In this document: positions 46,935-60,619 of the stretch, piece after piece | How the letters are laid out: each line of letters begins with the position of its first letter | Numbering within the stretch: the first letter of the stretch is position 1 | Source: Terebella lapidaria | Lineage: Eukaryota > Annelida > Polychaeta > Terebellida > Terebellidae | Length of the DNA: 64,000 bases | Direction of reading: 5' to 3' | NCBI GenBank assembly: GCA_949152475.1 | Contig: OX424558.1 | Coordinates: 40,974,751-41,038,750 of the forward strand | Program-made: the position numbers and the translations under genes | The notes under the pieces: model-generated | Seen by the model: the letters and a program-made list of their open reading frames with translations, nothing else | What the model was told of the DNA's origin: nothing | Database searches by the model: none

Positions 46935-48770
46935 CCAAAACTATTAATAGACTCAACTAGCAAAAAATTATGTCAACTTATTTCATGACCATTACTACTA
47001 CAACTATCAAATTTCTACTGATCAGAATCTTTACATTTACCGCAATAATAAATGCGTTTTGTTCTATTTTTGTGTGGTCAATAATAGACTTGACTAGTAA
47101 AACTAATGTTAACTTTGGTTACAGCCATGAAATCTCCACTGGACAAAACCTTTACCTCGTTGAACCCAATTTCATGTCGTAACTTTGTTTTGTGTTAAAT
47201 AATAGACTTAACTAGTGAAACTAATGTTAACTTATCACAAAATATTGTCGTTTTCACCAAAATCATCAGTTCTCTATTCTGAACAAGCATACATTGCCAT
47301 TTGCTTTGCAGCCTGTAGACCGTTCACAAGAAAATCTCTACAGTGGACGCGGCGGACGCAAATCCATAGTATCCACCGAACTTTGTTCGGGGGATAAATA
47401 TTAGACTTAGATATTAAAACTAAGAACTTATTCAGTGATAGTAACTGCACAAAACCATCAGCTGTATATCCAGCTCTCAAACAAATAATCACAGACCTGG
47501 ATATTTCACACTGTTGTAATAGGTTAACTCATTAATAACTAGACGCTTCCGGTCGCCTACGACCGCTTGGGTGTATCCCCCGTAGCACTATCATTCCTCT
47601 TGCACAAAATATATTACATGTACTAATAAGTGTGAAAAACTAGAACAAGGGATAGAGAAGATTACCAGAGAAATGTTAAATCTCAGGCCACAACTGTTTT
47701 TTTTTCCCACCAAAATTGCTGCATCAATCTTTCAAGGTTATTGAAGGGTGAATTCAAGATCACCACTGAAACCACTGCATATGAATGTCCATTTCGTCAT
47801 GTTCGATAACAAAAAAGAAATCACAGCCAGATCAAACTTTTCACCTAAAGTTATATTTCAACTCAGGATTTTTGACATACTTGGTTCCAAGTTGCAATTC
47901 AAAGTAAAAATTGACCAAAATTGCATTTCAAGATAACGAAATTGGAGCCAGATCGAACTTTTCACCATAAGTTATATATCAACTCATAATATGTGACAAA
48001 CTTATTTCCAAGTTGAAATTCAAAGTAAAAGTTGACCAAAACTGCATTTCAAGATGACGAAATTGGAGCCAGATTGAACTTTTTACTATAAGTTATATTT
48101 TTACTCATAATATGTATCAAACGTGGTTTCAAGTTGAAATTCAGAGTAAAAGTTGACCAAAACTGCATTTCAAGATGATGAAATTCGAGCCAGATCAATA
48201 TTTTAGTAAAAATAATGTTAACTTATTCAGTTACACCCAAATATCTCTACTGAACAAAATCTTTACCTTGTTGAGCTCAATAATAAATGTTTCTCGTCTT
48301 AACTATTATTATTGATGTCAATGATAGATTTAACTAGCAAAAATAATGTTAACTTATTTGGTTACAGCCATAAAATCTCTACTGGACAGAACCTTTACCT
48401 TATTGAGCCCAATAATAAATATTTCTTGTCTTAACTATTTTTTATTGTGGTCAATAATAGACTTAACTAGTAATAATAAGGTTAACTTATTCGGTTACAC
48501 TCATGAAATCTGTACTGGACAAAACCTTCACCTTGTTGAGCTTAATAATAAATGTTTCACATCTTAACTATTTTAATTGTGGTCTATAATAGACTTAACT
48601 AGTAAAATTAAGGTTAACTTATTCGATTATATCGATCTATTTTCACTAAAAACATCAGTTCTCTATTCTGAACAAGAATCCAGCGCTATTTGTTTTCATA
48701 GTACAGGGTATTGGATTGATCACAGATGTTCAAGTCGGTATTTTAATGGTCGTAATAAGTTAGTCCATTA
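46935..48770. repeat. Two interspersed tandem families, about 130-140 bp units
   Basis: One family repeats AATAGACTTAACTAGTAAAA, AATGTTAACTTATTCGGTTA and CTGGACAAAACCTTTACC (near 46950, 47090, 47200, 48220, 48320, 48470 and 48590). The second (47780-48200) repeats ACTGCATTTCAAGATGACGA and GTTGAAATTCAAAGTAAAAG with a step of about 125 bp. No coding signal was seen. A short motif TAGACGCT...GTGTATCCCC occurs at 45403 and 47539. Confidence 0.75.
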
Positions 48771-49083
48771 ACTAATTAATATTTATTCGATCATTTTGAA
48801 AAACGATAGGTTTCGTGTGAGGGTCTTTCTCTCCGAGTCTGTGCGATTTCATCATCATTCATTGAAAACTCCCACTCGTAGAGCGTTCACAAGCCATGTG
48901 TGTTAAACAGGCTAATTTGAACACAAAATGTGTCGCCAATCGGCCAATTTGGTTGCTATGGCAACCAAAATCGATACGTGTCGTGATCTCACCATAGGAC
49001 ATGTCCATATAAAATATTATCAAAATCGGTTCAGATTTGCAAGCTGTAGCGCGTTCACAAGGAAGTGTCTGCGGACGCGGCGC

Positions 49084-50919
49084 GACAATCGTAAATCCAT
49101 AGTATCCTCCGAACTTTGTTCGGGGGATACAATTACTCGATCTTTCCGGAAAACGATACATTTTTGTGCCTGAACATTGCTCAACATGCCTCTTCCATAT
49201 GGATCGATTCCTGCAAAATTACCAGCCCCATGCCATGTGTCTTATATGTCGCCAATTGGCCATTTTAGTTGCTATATGGCAACCAAAATTGATAGACATG
49301 TCCATAAAGTGTAAATAAATTTAGATTTCAAAGTCGTCTGAGGTCAAGCTCATTAAAATTTACTGTTTTTTTTTTTGTTGAAAATGGTTGCCACTTTGGA
49401 AAAAGTGCGAAAATAACAAAACTATAAAAAAAAATCCTGGAAATATTTTTAGGTATTTATGTGCAAATTTTCAGAAAGATTCGCCCAGGGGGAACATCGC
49501 TTACCGGGCACATTGAGTTTGAAGACTCGACGGGTCATTTACGCTCATGAGTATGCTCCCCGTCTTCAAGTATAAGACGATTATGAACCTGACTAATCCA
49601 GTTGAGTCCAACTGATTCAGTACGGTATGATAGTTCAACTGAATATACCTGACTAACCCAGTCAAGTCCAACTGATTCAGTACGATATGCTATTTCAGCT
49701 GAATAGACCTGACTAACCCAGTCAAGTCCAACTGAATTGATTCAGTACAGTATGATATTTCAGCTGAATATACCTAACTAATTCAGTCAAGTCCAGCTGA
49801 TTCAGTACGGTATGCTATTTTAGCTAAATAGACCTGACTAACCCAGTCAAGTCCAACTGATTCAGTACGGTATGATAGTTCAACTGAATAGACCTGACTA
49901 ACCCAGTCAAGTCCAACTGATTCAGTACGGTATATTCCAGCTGAATAGACCTGACTGACCCAGTCAAGTCCAACTGATTCAGTACGGTATGATATTTCAG
50001 CTGAATATACCTAACTAATTCAGTCAAGTCCAACTGATTCAGTACGGTATGATATTCCAGCTGAATAGACCTGACTAACCCAGGCAAGTCCAACTGATTC
50101 AGTATGGTATGATATTTCAGCTGAATAGACCTCACCAACCCAGTCAAGTCCAACTGATTCAGTACGGTATGATATTTCAGCTGAATAGACCTGACTAACC
50201 CAGTCAAGTCCAACTGATTCAGTACGGTATGCTATTTCAGCTTAATAGAACTGAATGGGTTCCAATTTCGTGCTTTCCGATCAAGCCCAAAATGGTCGTG
50301 TTCCAACAAAAAAATGCCATTTTGACATTTCAAGGTCACGGAAGGTCAAATTCAAGGTCACCAATGAACGCACCACATAGGACTTCCTATTTGGGCCATA
50401 TGGCCCGGTGAGCCAATAAAAATGTGAAAGAACAGACTTTCTCATGAATAGACCCTTGTGGGAGTCTTCCATGTCATAGTTAGTCTCACAAGCAACTTAG
50501 ACCCACAAATCTTTGTTTTTAGTCCCACAATGTATACATTCGTGAGAACGGGCGGACAGAAGACGGACGCAACGCCGCGACAACAGGTTATCAGACCATA
50601 AGTCTGGTAACCTAATAATATTTAATAATTCAAAATATTAGAATAGGATGAGATTTGCAACCAGGTAGTGTTCACAAGAAAATCTATGGAGGCAGGAGGA
50701 ACATAAATCCATAGCATCCGCCGAACTTGTGATTTGTATCGGGAGACGCAATAATACTGAAAACTGAGTGCAGAGAACAAATTTTAATTCATATACCTAT
50801 AAATGCTGGAAGGAAAAATGTACATGAAAATAACCTTGCTGAGCAATGCATACTGTAAACCCATTGTATTTATTGACAACTGCGTTTGTGCAATCTAAAA
50901 TTTTTGTGGGTGTTTAGGT
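49084..50919. repeat. Triplicated 1.84 kb unit, copy 1
   Basis: It starts GACAATCGTAAATCCATAGT and ends GTGGGTGTTTAGGT, 1836 bp. It contains an 11-copy 60 bp minisatellite and an AAGGTCA-type segment. It is nearly identical to copies 2 and 3. Confidence 0.95.
49600..50250. repeat. 60 bp minisatellite inside each unit
   Basis: The units contain AATAGACCTGACTAACCCAG, TCAAGTCCAACTGATTCAG and TACGGTATGATATTTCAGCT. Because the period is 60, an open frame with a 20-residue repeat runs through it on the minus strand; this is a by-product of the period. Equivalent arrays lie at about 51540-52190 and 53376-54030. Confidence 0.9.
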
Positions 50920-52861
50920 GACAATCGTAAATCCATAGTATCCTCCGAACTTTGTTCGGGGGATACAATTACTCGATCTTTCCGGAAAACGATACATTTT
51001 TGTGCCTGAACATTGCTCAACATGCCTCTTACTATTTGGTCGGGCTTTGTTTCTATTGCAAAATATTGTACTTTACGTTTTTTATTGGCATCATTAAAAT
51101 CTCACTGAATTGGTGGTAATAGATTGATACTTACTTCCATATGGATCGATTCCTGCAAAATTACCAGCCCCAAGCCATGTGTCTTATATGTCGCCAATTG
51201 GCCATTTTAGTTGCTATATGGCAACCAAAATTGATAGACATGTCCATAAAGTGTAAATAAATTTAGATTTCAAAGTCGTCTGAGGTCAAGCTCATTAAAA
51301 TTTACTGTTTTTTTTTTTGTTGAAAATGGTTGCCACTTTGGAAAAAGTGCGAAAATAACAAAACTATAAAAAAAAATCCTGGAAATATTTTTAGGTATTT
51401 ATGTGCAAATTTTCAGAAAGATTCGCCCAGGGGGAACATCGCTTACCGGGCACATTGAGTTTGAAGACTCGACGGGTCATTTACGCTCATGAGTATGCTC
51501 CCCGTCTTCAAGTATAAGACGATTATGAACCTGACTAATCCAGTTGAGTCCAACTGATTCAGTACGGTATGATAGTTCAACTGAATATACCTGACTAACC
51601 CAGTCAAGTCCAACTGATTCAGTACGATATGCTATTTCAGCTGAATAGACCTGACTAACCCAGTCAAGTCCAACTGAATTGATTCAGTACAGTATGATAT
51701 TTCAGCTGAATATACCTAACTAATTCAGTCAAGTCCAGCTGATTCAGTACGGTATGCTATTTTAGCTAAATAGACCTGACTAACCCAGTCAAGTCCAACT
51801 GATTCAGTACGGTATGATAGTTCAACTGAATAGACCTGACTAACCCAGTCAAGTCCAACTGATTCAGTACGGTATATTCCAGCTGAATAGACCTGACTGA
51901 CCCAGTCAAGTCCAACTGATTCAGTACGGTATGATATTTCAGCTGAATATACCTAACTAATTCAGTCAAGTCCAACTGATTCAGTACGGTATGATATTCC
52001 AGCTGAATAGACCTGACTAACCCAGGCAAGTCCAACTGATTCAGTATGGTATGATATTTCAGCTGAATAGACCTCACCAACCCAGTCAAGTCCAACTGAT
52101 TCAGTACGGTATGATATTTCAGCTGAATAGACCTGACTAACCCAGTCAAGTCCAACTGATTCAGTACGGTATGCTATTTCAGCTTAATAGAACTGAATGG
52201 GTTCCAATTTCGTGCTTTCCGATCAAGCCCAAAATGGTCGTGTTCCAACAAAAAAATGCCATTTTGACATTTCAAGGTCACGGAAGGTCAAATTCAAGGT
52301 CACCAATGAACGCACCACATAGGACTTCCTATTTGGGCCATATGGCCCGGTGAGCCAATAAAAATGTGAAAGAACAGACTTTCTCATGAATAGACCCTTG
52401 TGGGAGTCTTCCATGTCATAGTTAGTCTCACAAGCAACTTAGACCCACAAATCTTTGTTTTTAGTCCCACAATGTATACATTCGTGAGAACGGGCGGACA
52501 GAAGACGGACGCAACGCCGCGACAACAGGTTATCAGACCATAAGTCTGGTAACCTAATAATATTTAATAATTCAAAATATTAGAATAGGATGAGATTTGC
52601 AACCAGGTAGTGTTCACAAGAAAATCTATGGAGGCAGGAGGAACATAAATCCATAGCATCCGCCGAACTTGTGATTTGTATCGGGAGACGCAATAATACT
52701 GAAAACTGAGTGCAGAGAACAAATTTTAATTCATATACCTATAAATGCTGGAAGGAAAAATGTACATGAAAATAACCTTGCTGAGCAATGCATACTGTAA
52801 ACCCATTGTATTTATTGACAACTGCGTTTGTGCAATCTAAAATTTTTGTGGGTGTTTAGGT
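50920..52861. repeat. Triplicated unit, copy 2 (with insertion)
   Basis: It is the same unit as 49084-50919 but 1942 bp long. The whole difference of 106 bp is the insertion at 51031-51136. Confidence 0.95.
51031..51136 (-). mobile_element. 106 bp insertion in the middle copy
   Basis: The sequence is absent at the matching junction (CCTCTT/CCATATGG) in copies 1 and 3. It ends in CTT, a repeat of the CTT before it, so a 3 bp target duplication is possible. Its reverse complement begins AAGTAAGTATCAATCTATTA and matches the dispersed copies at 20791 and 24601, and a fragment near 32210-32252. Confidence 0.85.
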
Positions 52862-54697
52862 GACAATCGTAAATCCATAGTATCCTCCGAACTTTGTTCG
52901 GGGGATACAATTACTCGATCTTTCCGGAAAACGATACATTTTTGTGCCTGAACATTGCTCAACATGCCTCTTCCATATGGATCGATTCCTGCAAAATTAC
53001 CAGCCCCAAGCCATGTGTCTTATATGTCGCCAATTGGCCATTTTAGTTGCTATATGGCAACCAAAATTGATAGACATGTCCATAAAGTGTAAATAAATTT
53101 AGATTTCAAAGTCGTCTGAGGTCAAGCTCATTAAAATTTACTGTTTTTTTTTTTGTTGAAAATGGTTGCCACTTTGGAAAAAGTGCGAAAATAACAAAAC
53201 TATAAAAAAAAATCCTGGAAATATTTTTAGGTATTTATGTGCAAATTTTCAGAAAGATTCGCCCAGGGGGAACATCGCTTACCGGGCACATTGAGTTTGA
53301 AGACTCGACGGGTCATTTACGCTCATGAGTATGCTCCCCGTCTTCAAGTATAAGACGATTATGAACCTGACTAATCCAGTTGAGTCCAACTGATTCAGTA
53401 CGGTATGATAGTTCAACTGAATATACCTGACTAACCCAGTCAAGTCCAACTGATTCAGTACGATATGCTATTTCAGCTGAATAGACCTGACTAACCCAGT
53501 CAAGTCCAACTGAATTGATTCAGTACAGTATGATATTTCAGCTGAATATACCTAACTAATTCAGTCAAGTCCAGCTGATTCAGTACGGTATGCTATTTTA
53601 GCTAAATAGACCTGACTAACCCAGTCAAGTCCAACTGATTCAGTACGGTATGATAGTTCAACTGAATAGACCTGACTAACCCAGTCAAGTCCAACTGATT
53701 CAGTACGGTATATTCCAGCTGAATAGACCTGACTGACCCAGTCAAGTCCAACTGATTCAGTACGGTATGATATTTCAGCTGAATATACCTAACTAATTCA
53801 GTCAAGTCCAACTGATTCAGTACGGTATGATATTCCAGCTGAATAGACCTGACTAACCCAGGCAAGTCCAACTGATTCAGTATGGTATGATATTTCAGCT
53901 GAATAGACCTCACCAACCCAGTCAAGTCCAACTGATTCAGTACGGTATGATATTTCAGCTGAATAGACCTGACTAACCCAGTCAAGTCCAACTGATTCAG
54001 TACGGTATGCTATTTCAGCTTAATAGAACTGAATGGGTTCCAATTTCGTGCTTTGCGATCAAGCCCAAAATGGTCGTGTTCCAACAAAAAAATGCCATTT
54101 TGACATTTCAAGGTCACGGAAGGTCAAATTCAAGGTCACCAATGAACGCACCACATAGGACTTCCTATTTGGGCCATATGGCCCGGTGAGCCAATAAAAA
54201 TGTGAAAGAACAGACTTTCTCATGAATAGACCCTTGTGGGAGTCTTCCATGTCATAGTTAGTCTCACAAGCAACTTAGACCCACAAATCTTTGTTTTTAG
54301 TCCCACAATGTATACATTCGTGAGAACGGGCGGACAGAAGACGGACGCAACGCCGCGACAACAGGTTATCAGACCATAAGTCTGGTAACCTAATAATATT
54401 TAATAATTCAAAATATTAGAATAGGATGAGATTTGCAACCAGGTAGTGTTCACAAGAAAATCTATGGAGGCAGGAGGAACATAAATCCATAGCATCCGCC
54501 GAACTTGTGATTTGTATCGGGAGACGCAATAATACTGAAAACTGAGTGCAGAGAACAAATTTTAATTCATATACCTATAAATGCTGGAAGGAAAAATGTA
54601 CATGAAAATAACCTTGCTGAGCAATGCATACTGTAAACCCATTGTATTTATTGACAACTGCGTTTGTGCAATCTAAAATTTTTGTGGGTGTTTAGGT
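52862..54697. repeat. Triplicated 1.84 kb unit, copy 3
   Basis: 1836 bp, ending just before 54698. A few single-base differences from the others were seen (for example near 54055). Confidence 0.95.
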
Positions 54698-55009
54698 GTC
54701 AAAATTTATTTAATTGTACACGTAAGTGAACTTAGAGAAAACAAACCTTGAATTATGCAATTGTGGTGAAGTTGTGTAAATCGCCAAATGAATGGGAGCC
54801 CAAATACGAAGGATTTACAGCAAGCGCACATACAGTAAATCACATTTACACAAGCACACCTCAATATCTGACATGCACTTTTGATTTTATCAGAATTCAC
54901 TGTCTTACCTGCTAAGTTATCCATGATTCCCAGTAGCGATATAACAACTATTCTTTTACCTATTCATATTACCACATACATGGTACATGTACAAATTTTT
55001 CACAATTTT

Positions 55010-55015
55010 TTTATT
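55010..55015 (-). terminator. PNISR: Candidate polyadenylation signal of PNISR
   Basis: AATAAA on the minus strand, about 400 bases past the PNISR stop. Other AT-rich candidates exist, so this is only a possibility. Confidence 0.35.
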
Positions 55016-55415
55016 TGGCCCATTCCTGTGCAGTGTATGCCTTGCTTTTATGCACTCAATGAATGCTGGAGTGAGCTACATGTAAGTACAGCATTGTGTT
55101 TCCTTGGCAGTTAAATTCAATGGCAACTGGCAATCTTGCAGGTTTGGTATCATACAATCCTTCAATCTACATCATTATTTTAAATGTACCCAAATTCATC
55201 GATTTGTCAATAAAATACATGTACATGTAAATTTCCACTTTCACTGCAATTCATGTGTCTGCGCCAATAAATATATACAAAGTATTGTACACGAAATGAA
55301 AAATATCTAAGCAAAATACGAATGATCGATGGTTTCAGCAATGATGAGTGATTGACAGAGAATGCTGGCGAGGATGACTCAAGGGGAACCCTCTCAACCA
55401 TGTGATCTGACTTCC

Positions 55416-58400
55416 TCAGTATGGCGACACGGACCTGCACAAAACCAAAACAGATCATGGTCTTAGAGCATCATCAACATCACAAAACTACCGGCATGTA
55501 GAGTACACTGCGCTTCCCAGGTACAGATGCTCTAACAGCGAGAAGACAACACCAAGTAGTGACACAAAAGACTACCACATTGACAAACAAAGAGTACAGA
55601 TAAGATTCCCACCTGGAGCTGGGTGATCGAGAGCGTTTTCGACTGGACTTCTTACCAGACCGCTCCTTACTGTGTTGTGGTCGCTCTCGACTGCGAGAAC
55701 GTTTACGTCGCTCGGCTCGGGTCGGATGGTCCGGTGTGTCCTCCTCATCACTCATGGACCAGCGACTTCGCTCTGGCCGCGTCACTCGCAGTACCTCAGG
55801 TTCAGAGTCGGAGGACTTCCGTCGTCGCTTGGATTTGACCTTCGACTTGGAGGCGCTGTGATGATTGTCGCTCTTATGTTTGCTCTCGTGACTCAGGTCC
55901 TCGCGGTCTGAATCTTTCTGCTTGGATTTCTTTTTCTTGTCTTTTCCGTTGGAGCGTTTGTGTTTGCGGTCACGGCTGTCATCACGGTGACGACGGGATT
56001 CCCGGCTCTGTGAGCGGTCACGCCGTCTGTCATAGTCTCGGTCAGAGGACCTGCTACGGTGTCGGTGTTTGCGGTCTCTGCTTCTACTGCGTTTGTCTCT
56101 GCGCCGGTCCCTACTTCTACTTCTGTCTCTGCGTCTGTCTCTACTCCTACTGCGGTCTCTGTGTCTGTCCCTACTACGACTCCTGTCTCTATGTCTGTCT
56201 CTGCTACGACTACGGTCCCTATGTCGGTCCCGACTACGACTCTTATGTCTGCTGCGACTCCGCTTGTGTCTGTCCCGGCTCCTGTCCCGTCGTCGGTCAC
56301 GGTCAGTTCTGTCTCGTTCCATGTCCCGCTCTTGATGTCGAGAAGTCTCCAGATTGTCACGCTTGATGCCGTCGCCCCGTTCCCTGTCGCCCCGCTCCCT
56401 GTCAGCCTCCTGGCGCTGGGCCTTCTTCTGTCTTACCTTCTCCTCCAGGGAGCGGATCTGGCGCCGGGTGTGCTCCTTACGACGGCGGACTGCGGAGTCC
56501 GTGCTGCCAGAGTCTGATGATGATCCAGAGCTACTGGAGCTGTCACTCGAGCTGTCCGAGTCTGAGCTACCGTCACGCGTTACCGTGACAACACGCACCA
56601 CGCGCTCTGTCACAGCTGGCTGGCTCCCACGAGAGTCCTTCTTGTGTCTGGAAGTGACTTCTCCTCGGGGGACAGCTTCATACTTGTCCTCATTTGGGAA
56701 AATATCATCTTCTTTGGAGGTCCGCTCTTTTTTCTTTCTTTCCTCCTCTTCTACAGGGAAGGTACAAGAACAAACATCAGAAGGACACTCAGATCTGATC
56801 AACGTGCTGTTGCTGTAAACAGTTTTTTGTGTGGGGAATGAACCTGAGCAATATACTATGACAAAATAGCCTGTAATACGGACCTTTCTCCTGTTCCTCG
56901 AGCTGCCGCATCTTGCGGTCGAAGTCGGCTCGTTTGCGTCGGCTGCGCTCCAGGAGCTCCTCCTCGTCCTCGCTGGAGTCGGTGGAGTCGCGGGGGTCAC
57001 CGCGAGCCTCATCCTCGGAGGGGGCACTCTCCGGCGAGTCGCTGTCAGAGCCGTAGCCAAGTCCTGCAGGGCGGATATACACGTTACTAGAGCTCTTAGA
57101 CGAGCAGGACGGGGCCAGGTGGGGCTTACACTCAGCGATCGCAGTTTGTGTCTGACATGATATAATTGTATCAGAGACAAGTGCCAAAATTTGGTCATTG
57201 GGTGGAACAAATTCAGTTCATTCATTCCAAATCTGTTTCTACAAAATTCTGGAAAACCTCTCTAGAATTTTATATCAAATTCAGCGGACACCTGAAAGAC
57301 TACTGACTGACTATTACGATGACTACAGGGAAGTGTCACTGACAGACTTACCGAGGTTGGTGATTGACGCTAGAGCCGTAGACTTGGCTAGCTGTCTGGC
57401 CGGAGCTTTATATTGTATACATATACAGAGAAATTAGTCAACGGCAACAAACAGTCTGGTGGCAGTAGCTGTACACAATACCCCCTGAAATCTGCTGCTT
57501 GGTCTCACTTGGGGTAGAGAGAGAGGTTAGACATGCATGTGACAAATATTTGTGTCCTGACTCATCTTACTTTGTAACCTGCTTCCTGTTAGGATCCGTA
57601 CAAGTAGTGATGCAGTATGGTGCAACAGTTACCACAAAACTGATTGGTTATATTACAAGTTGACACATGTTAAGTTCATAAATTGGAATCTTTATCACTA
57701 CGAATCACAAACTCCTGTTATCATGGCATACCCAGCCTATTGCTGCGTACTGCAGACGCTTATATACAACAACTTTCCAAACAGAGTTGACCGAGAACTA
57801 CTTGTACAGTCCTCCCACACTTGTGAATAGTGTCAGGAAAATATTTCTTGTTAATGATGTAGGCATTATTACTGCAATCACACAGCTGGTCTACAAGCCA
57901 ATCATTTATTATTATAGAATGCCACATTGGATAACAAAAATAGCTTAGCTAGTTGTAATACATTATGTTTGAACACACTTGTATCACAGAATGTTTCTGA
58001 CTAGACCTTCATGCGACTGTTGTGAGACTTTAGCTCAGTTTCAGACAGAGTTGGGACGGGTTTCTGTCCTATAACAAGGTGCGTAGATTCAGACCACACG
58101 ACAGGTCTGACATAAAGAGGAGCCCTGTGCTCACGGGCGCTGTACCTTTTGCCTTTTTGGACTTTTCTCGAGCATAGACCTCCGTGGCAACCGACTCGAT
58201 CTCACTGGTTGTCACGGCAATCAGAACCTCTGTTAACATCTTACGGACTCGCAGCATCTGATCATGAGAGAGACACGTTTCAACTAGAGCATGGATTGTT
58301 CAAAGCGGCTTGCACAAGAAATCGGTACATGACTGGAGCACACGTTGGTACGTACAAGCTGCGCCTGTTTTTCCTCCTCACTCAGCTCGGGTTCCTGCGC

Positions 58401-60619
58401 CTCAGGGGACGGAGATCGCTGCCGGACCTCGGGCGACACGGCTGCAGGTTTGTCCTCCTCCCCTTCCTCGTCTGAGTCCTGCAAAAGACATACAACAAAC
58501 ATCACAACAGGCCCTTCATGCAGTGTGACAGGTTATAACTAGTCTTGTCACAGTGTGACAGGTTATAACTAGTCTTGTCACAGTGTGACAGGTTACACTG
58601 TGTGTAATGTCACACAGTGTGACAGATTGAGAGCACACAAAGCGTTACTTACAAATCTGCTGCGGCGGCGGAGTGGGACCGCGGTGTCGGCATCCGGGGC
58701 GGCCTTTTGCTGTCGGATTTCCGCCTCTGCTTCCCGCTCGGCGGCCTGTCGTGCCGCGTCCCTCTCAGCCTTCTCTGCCTTCTGACGCTCCGTCTCTGCC
58801 TTCTTCTGCTTCTCGCGCTCCATCTTCTCCAGACCCTCGCGGATCCACAGCGGCAGGGAGCGGCGCTTGGCGGCGTCTGAAGCGAGACATGGTGACACAG
58901 GGTAAACACAGGAGTTTGGCATGACACAGGACATGGTCGTGCATAGTCATTTTATACTCATTAACTTCAAATAATCCGATAATTTTAATTGCACACCAGT
59001 TCAAACTTGGACACAGACTTGTATACTGGAAGTTATGACATTGAGAAGACAAACAACGTTTCTGTATTACCTATGCCGGAGAGGTCTGTGACAGGTGCGT
59101 CCTGTAGTGTGGACTGGAAGGCGTTGTAACCGGGACCCGTGGCGGCACGGCCGGGGCGGTGAGGGGGTGACACGCCCGGGGGGTACTCCTCCTGTGAGTT
59201 GTCGGCCCAGTACTCGCCTCCAGTGTACCCAGACCCACTGTACGACCCCTCAGCAGGGTACGTTTCCCCGCCCTCCGCAGGGAAACCCGCACCGTAACCG
59301 TGGCCGTAGTTAAACTGCTGCACCTCCGGCTACGAGCAGAGGAAAGACACATCAGTGGAAGATGGAACATGACTGGCCTTTAGCTCCATCACTACTCATG
59401 GTGGAGATTTATTTGCTACTGGCTTCACAATCAATTGTCAAGATATTAAATGTAATACTGTTAAATCTGTCCAGGTTACACACACTAACTATGCGAGTCA
59501 TTTTGTGTTTATCGCACCTTTCCGTTCTCCCCAGGGGGAGGGGGTGGTGGGGGTGGAGCCGACAAATTCCAGGCCTGCACGCCACCCCACTGGCTGCCTT
59601 GGTTACCATGGCCCCAGTCCCATGCTGCCGGTGCTTTACTATGGTTAAGTCCTGTGTCACCAGGCGGTGGGGGAGGGGCTTGCTGGAAACCACCCTCAGC
59701 GAAAAATGACACTGAAACGATACACAATTTATGTTAGCCATTTCTTTAGTCTGTGATGTCACAAATTTCTACCAATTGTTATGTTTTGAGGATTTGGATG
59801 CTGTTTGCTGTCTAGCTGCTGGAGATCTTTGAGAACAAATTGACTACAGGGCACTGAAGGCAGGTTTCAGACTGTGCTACCAAGAATGGTATGAGAGACA
59901 AACATTCTTGGCTGAATTTCATAAATACATTATTTTCTATGTTTTAAACAAGAGCAGGTACCCTGTCCATTATCGAGCTCTGCTTGCTGTTGTTGTGGTT
60001 GTTGTGGTGGTGCAGGAGCTGCGATACTTGTGCTGACACCTGGTGGCTGATCCTGTTTATTGGCGATCCACTGTTTTGCCAGAGACGCCCAGTCAACTGT
60101 AGAATCATCAACACGAATAATAAAAAGACGATGTTCCGATTAACTGACATAATGGCTACAAAAATCCAACAGTGAACAGTCCGGACCATATACGGTAGCA
60201 AAAGCGTATTTCTGCAGAAATACCGTTTTCTGTATTCCTGTAGAAATACGAAAATATGATATTGTGTATTTTGTATGGACAACAGGAATACAGTTTCATG
60301 TATTTCAATTATTTTGAATACAATATTTCATATTTCTGCAGGAATACGGAAAATGGTATTTCTGCAGAAATACGCTTTTGCTATATTGTCCAGACTGGTA
60401 AAAATCTTGACCTAACAGTTAAATTAACAATGTTATTATTATCAAATATTACTAGTATTATCAATTTCTGACTGATAGATTGGCACTTGTAATCGAACAA
60501 ATGTACAACATGACGCATAAAGATACTAGTGTCTGACCGTTTTCATGTGGAACATTAGCGTAGTTAGCTTGCTGAAGTGGCCAGGGTTGGCCCCAGCCGG
60601 GCGGCGCTCCTCCCCACAT
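55416..60619 (-). CDS. PNISR: PNISR, PNN-interacting serine/arginine-rich protein
   Basis: Eleven coding exons (high to low): 60619-60538, 60096-59962, 59711-59518, 59329-59071, 58876-58653, 58478-58356, 58257-58146, 57405-57352, 57063-56884, 56750-55613, 55434-55416. They join in phase to 839 residues (human about 805). Landmarks shared with vertebrate PNISR: a Trp/Pro/Gln-rich start, VDWASLAKQWIA at 28-39, a proline-rich middle, RRSLPLWIREGLEKMEREKQ from 228, FDSDEE, LSEEEK, a KMLTEVLIAVTTSEIESVA helix, APARQLAKSTALASITNLG, YGSDSDS and a long RS/RD repeat after about residue 600. PNISR is a nuclear-speckle SR-related protein linked to pinin and splicing. The last exon, encoding only SVSPY after the split Arg, is the least certain. 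The gene looks intact. Confidence 0.93.
58521..58600. repeat. 30 bp tandem repeat in a PNISR intron
   Basis: Two full copies of CAGTGTGACAGGTTATAACT plus AGTCTTGTCA (58521-58550, 58551-58580), followed by a partial third, in the intron between the fifth and sixth coding exons. Confidence 0.9.
60196..60383. repeat. Palindromic MITE-like element in PNISR intron 1
   Basis: TAGCAAAAGCGTATTTCTGC at the left is inverted at the right (GCAGAAATACGCTTTTGCTA). Inner blocks AATACGGAAAATGG and GGAATAC are also inverted. It lies between the first two coding exons. No coding capacity. Confidence 0.75.

Noticed and set aside
49824-50213. A 129-residue minus-strand protein with a perfect 20-residue repeat, present three times
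   Set aside because: The period of the minisatellite is 60, so any open frame repeats every 20 residues. No start context, splice sites or known domain were seen.
56010-56820. Several plus-strand frames rich in Ser, Leu, Val and Cys across the PNISR RS region
   Set aside because: They come from the simple repeated codons of the RS/RD domain read on the other strand.
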